Notes under the pieces: model-generated
Database searches by the model: none
Told to the model about the DNA's origin: nothing
What the model saw: the letters and a program-made list of their open reading frames with translations, nothing else
Translations under genes and position numbers: made by a program
NCBI GenBank assembly: GCA_021785055.1
Contig: JAJYGS010000144.1
Coordinates: 1-7,959, forward strand
Direction: 5' to 3'
Length of the DNA: 7,959 nt
Origin: Nitrospirota bacterium
Lineage (GTDB): Bacteria > Nitrospirota > JACRHJ01
In this document: one piece after another, positions 6,397 through 7,959 of the stretch
Layout of the letters: every line of letters starts with the position of its first letter
How positions within the stretch are numbered: position 1 is the first letter of the stretch

Positions 6397-7026
6397 CTAC
6401 TTCGCTCCACTGCCGCCCGGGGCCGCCATTTCTTCCGATTCCTGTTTCGTCTTCATCTTCTTCACCAGGTCCGCATACGAGGAGGAGCGGATGATCTTGT
6501 TGAACTGGATGCGGTAGTTGTTTATCAGGGAGACGTGCTCGATTACGATGTCGTATACCCACCAGTTCCCGTTCTTGTTAATCAGTCTGTAATTTACGGG
6601 TATCTTCTCGTGCCGTTTAGTAATAATATCAGAATCCACGGTCGCGTAACCGTCGCTTATTTTCTCGCCGGTATAGATGATCTTTTCGTTGGTGTATCCC
6701 TCTATCCTGTTGATGTAGGAGCGCTCAAGGAGGTCGGAGAAAAGAGAGACGAACTGGTTTTTCTCCTGCGGAGTCCTCTGGCGCCAGAAAATCGCCAGGG
6801 AACGCTTCGCCATCTCCCTGTAATCGAATACGGTGCTCGCCAGCGCCATTATCTTCTTCCTTCTCTCCCTTTCATGTACGGGGCCTTTGAGCTTCGGGTT
6901 CTTGAGGACGTCGATTACCTTGTCGGCGGCAGTCTTCACCCGCTCCGTCGGCTGCCCGGCAAATGCGCCCTGGGCCATAGCAATAATCAAAAGCGCCGGC
7001 AATACTGCATAGATTAGTTTTTTCAT
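6397..7026 (-). CDS. MlaC/Ttg2D-type periplasmic lipid-binding protein (HpnM-like)
   Basis: This 209-residue protein has a clear Sec signal peptide: MKK, a hydrophobic core at about residues 4-18, and probable cleavage after AFA (21-23). The mature part has the MlaC/Ttg2D pattern: FDYREMAKRSL (67-77), WRQRTPQEKNQFVSLFSDLL (81-100), YINRIEGY (104-111) and the diagnostic block NWWVYDIVIEHVSLINNYR (154-172) followed by QFNKII. These proteins ferry a lipid between inner and outer membranes; HpnM is the version found in hopanoid clusters. Choosing HpnM over a phospholipid MlaC rests only on context, and the TolC-like gene upstream is more typical of a full Mla-type operon. The C-terminus is lysine-rich then low complexity (GGSGAK). 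Start ATG 7024-7026 has AAGGGAG five nt upstream. Confidence 0.87.
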   Translation of the reverse strand: MKKLIYAVLPALLIIAMAQGAFAGQPTERVKTAADKVIDVLKNPKLKGPVHERERRKKIMALASTVFDYREMAKRSLAIFWRQRTPQEKNQFVSLFSDLLERSYINRIEGYTNEKIIYTGEKISDGYATVDSDIITKRHEKIPVNYRLINKNGNWWVYDIVIEHVSLINNYRIQFNKIIRSSSYADLVKKMKTKQESEEMAAPGGSGAK

Positions 7027-7071
7027 ATCGTCTCCCTTTAAAAAAAAACCGTGGTTCGTGTTCGCGAAAAT
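7027..7071 (-). other. 45-nt gap with a nine-base A/T homopolymer
   Basis: The gap contains T9 on the coding strand (A9 at 7040-7048) followed by AAAGGGAG, the ribosome site of the MlaC-like gene. TTCGCGAA (7070-7077 side) is a short palindrome partly within the TolC-like 3' end. No G/C hairpin precedes the T-run, so it is not called a terminator. No promoter is visible. Confidence 0.45.
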
Positions 7072-7959
7072 CTATTTCTCCATCTCCTCCACTGCCTTCA
7101 ACGGGTGCTTACTTACAGTATACGGTATTTCGTATGCGTCTTTCCCGGTAGCGTGGTCGAGGTTCGCTATAGCCATGCGCTGGTTGAATACCGCCTTGAA
7201 GTAATCGGCGCGAATCTTGGCATAGGCCTTCACGGAGTCCGCTATGTCCCTGGCGCTGCCGACGCCCAGGTCGAAATTGGAAAGAGAGACAACCACCCAT
7301 TGTTTCGCTTTGGTGTATGCGTCGTCAAGGGATTTAATCTCGCTGTTGGCCTCGACAAGCTGGAGATACGCCTGCTTCACCTGGAAGGGCACGCCGCCCA
7401 TGGCGTAGAGCTGTTTCATCTTCAGCTTCATGTATTCCGCCCTGGCCTCGGAAACCTTGCTCTTTCTTATGCCGAAGTCCATCCCCCATTTGAAGCCTAC
7501 CACAGCGCCGCCGTATGCGTGGTCGAACTCGTCAGTTATGTACGGGTTATTCAAGTGGTCCCTGTTCGTCGCCCCCGCGAGGGAATACAGCCCGGCCATG
7601 AATACCTGAGGGAAATAATCGGCATACTGCGCCTTTATAAGATATTTCCTGGCCGCCAGTCCCTCTTTCAACTGGATAAATTCCAGGCGGTCTTTCATTG
7701 CGGCTTTTTTATAGGAATCGAAATCCTGTAGGCTTACCGTGGCGGGCGCGAGGTATTTGTCCTTTACGTCTATTTTCTTGCCCATGTTGTTGGTTAATAA
7801 TTGCAGGCCGTAGTAGGCCTCGTTTATACCCTCGTCGGCCATCGCCGTGTATTTGGCGAGTTCGCCCTGGTATGTCTGAAGCTTGTAGAGGTCTACCTCG
7901 TCCACGTTCGGCGCGCCCGCGTTGAGCTGGCGCTGGACCTTGTCCGTCGCCTTGTTAAG
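7072..7959 (-). CDS. TolC-family outer-membrane protein, C-terminal 295 residues (runs off the right edge)
   Basis: The frame is open from the right window edge to TAG at 7072-7074, so the N-terminus with signal peptide is outside. A possible GTG at 7903-7905 is internal, because the frame continues upstream with matching sequence (LNKATDKVQRQLNAGAPN). The visible part is alpha-helix rich and alanine/lysine rich, as in outer-membrane efflux (OEP) proteins. One helical hairpin begins LYKLQTYQGELAKY and continues AYYGLQLLTNNMG. After it come beta-strand-like stretches near GLYSLAGATN and GGAVVGFKWGMDFG, then a second helical repeat with GVGSARDIADSVKAYAKIRA and ANLDHATG near the end. TolC proteins form trimeric channels across outer membrane and periplasm. 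Being 45 nt from the MlaC-like gene, it probably belongs to a lipid-transport operon whose permease/ATPase/MlaD parts would lie to the right. Confident in family, not in cargo. Confidence 0.85.
   Translation of the reverse strand, partial: LNKATDKVQRQLNAGAPNVDEVDLYKLQTYQGELAKYTAMADEGINEAYYGLQLLTNNMGKKIDVKDKYLAPATVSLQDFDSYKKAAMKDRLEFIQLKEGLAARKYLIKAQYADYFPQVFMAGLYSLAGATNRDHLNNPYITDEFDHAYGGAVVGFKWGMDFGIRKSKVSEARAEYMKLKMKQLYAMGGVPFQVKQAYLQLVEANSEIKSLDDAYTKAKQWVVVSLSNFDLGVGSARDIADSVKAYAKIRADYFKAVFNQRMAIANLDHATGKDAYEIPYTVSKHPLKAVEEMEK

Noticed and set aside
7040..7048. A9 homopolymer as a phase-variation switch for the MlaC-like gene
   Set aside because: It lies outside the coding frame and upstream of the ribosome site, and it is short. 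There is no promoter whose spacing it would change.
1..7959. CRISPR arrays, tRNA/rRNA genes, insertion sequences or attachment sites
   Set aside because: No repeated spacer-like units, cloverleaf sequences, transposase-like frames or flanking terminal repeats were seen. The window is almost fully occupied by eight collinear genes.

Overview
All genes in this window lie on the minus strand, so transcription runs from high to low coordinates. The window is a hopanoid biosynthesis and lipid-trafficking locus of a Gram-negative (diderm) bacterium. In transcription order it holds: a TolC-type outer-membrane protein (cut by the right edge), a periplasmic MlaC/HpnM-type lipid-binding protein, a B12-binding radical SAM enzyme, hpnH, shc (hpnF), hpnG, a small class I methyltransferase, and the start of a DUF4242-like gene cut by the left edge. 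The organism cannot be named. The outer-membrane export protein requires a diderm. The SHC has the GGWGAFD...IPFADHGALLDP signature that I associate with proteobacterial-type cyclases. Dependence on radical SAM and B12 chemistry suggests an anaerobe or microaerophile, for example of deltaproteobacterial (Desulfobacterota) or Nitrospirota type; that is a low-confidence inference.

Layout. 7959-7072 and 7026-6397 form a transport pair (TolC-like, MlaC-like). 6390-5089 and 5073-4075 are two radical SAM genes with tight spacing (6 nt and 15 nt gaps), so the first four genes probably form one operon. A 141-nt stretch (3934-4074) carries a perfect-consensus sigma70-type promoter (TTGACA, 16 nt, TATAAT) with an A/T-rich tract upstream, which restarts transcription for shc. 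A 114-nt gap (1705-1818) separates shc from hpnG and contains a perfect 8-bp hairpin followed by a U-rich run. hpnG and the methyltransferase overlap by 4 nt (ATGA). A second near-consensus promoter (TTGACC, 17 nt, TATATT) at 253-281 drives the leftmost gene.

How the genes work together. SHC cyclises squalene to hopene/hopanol. HpnH adds the 5'-deoxyadenosyl radical to hopene to give adenosylhopane. HpnG removes adenine to open the route to ribosylhopane and bacteriohopanetetrol-type lipids. The MlaC-like and TolC-like proteins suggest movement of lipid across the periplasm. Two enzymes have no assigned step: the B12 radical SAM protein directly before hpnH and the methyltransferase translationally coupled to hpnG. 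They are the best candidates for undescribed hopanoid tailoring. No squalene synthesis genes (hpnC/D/E), hpnN transporter or later side-chain genes are visible here.
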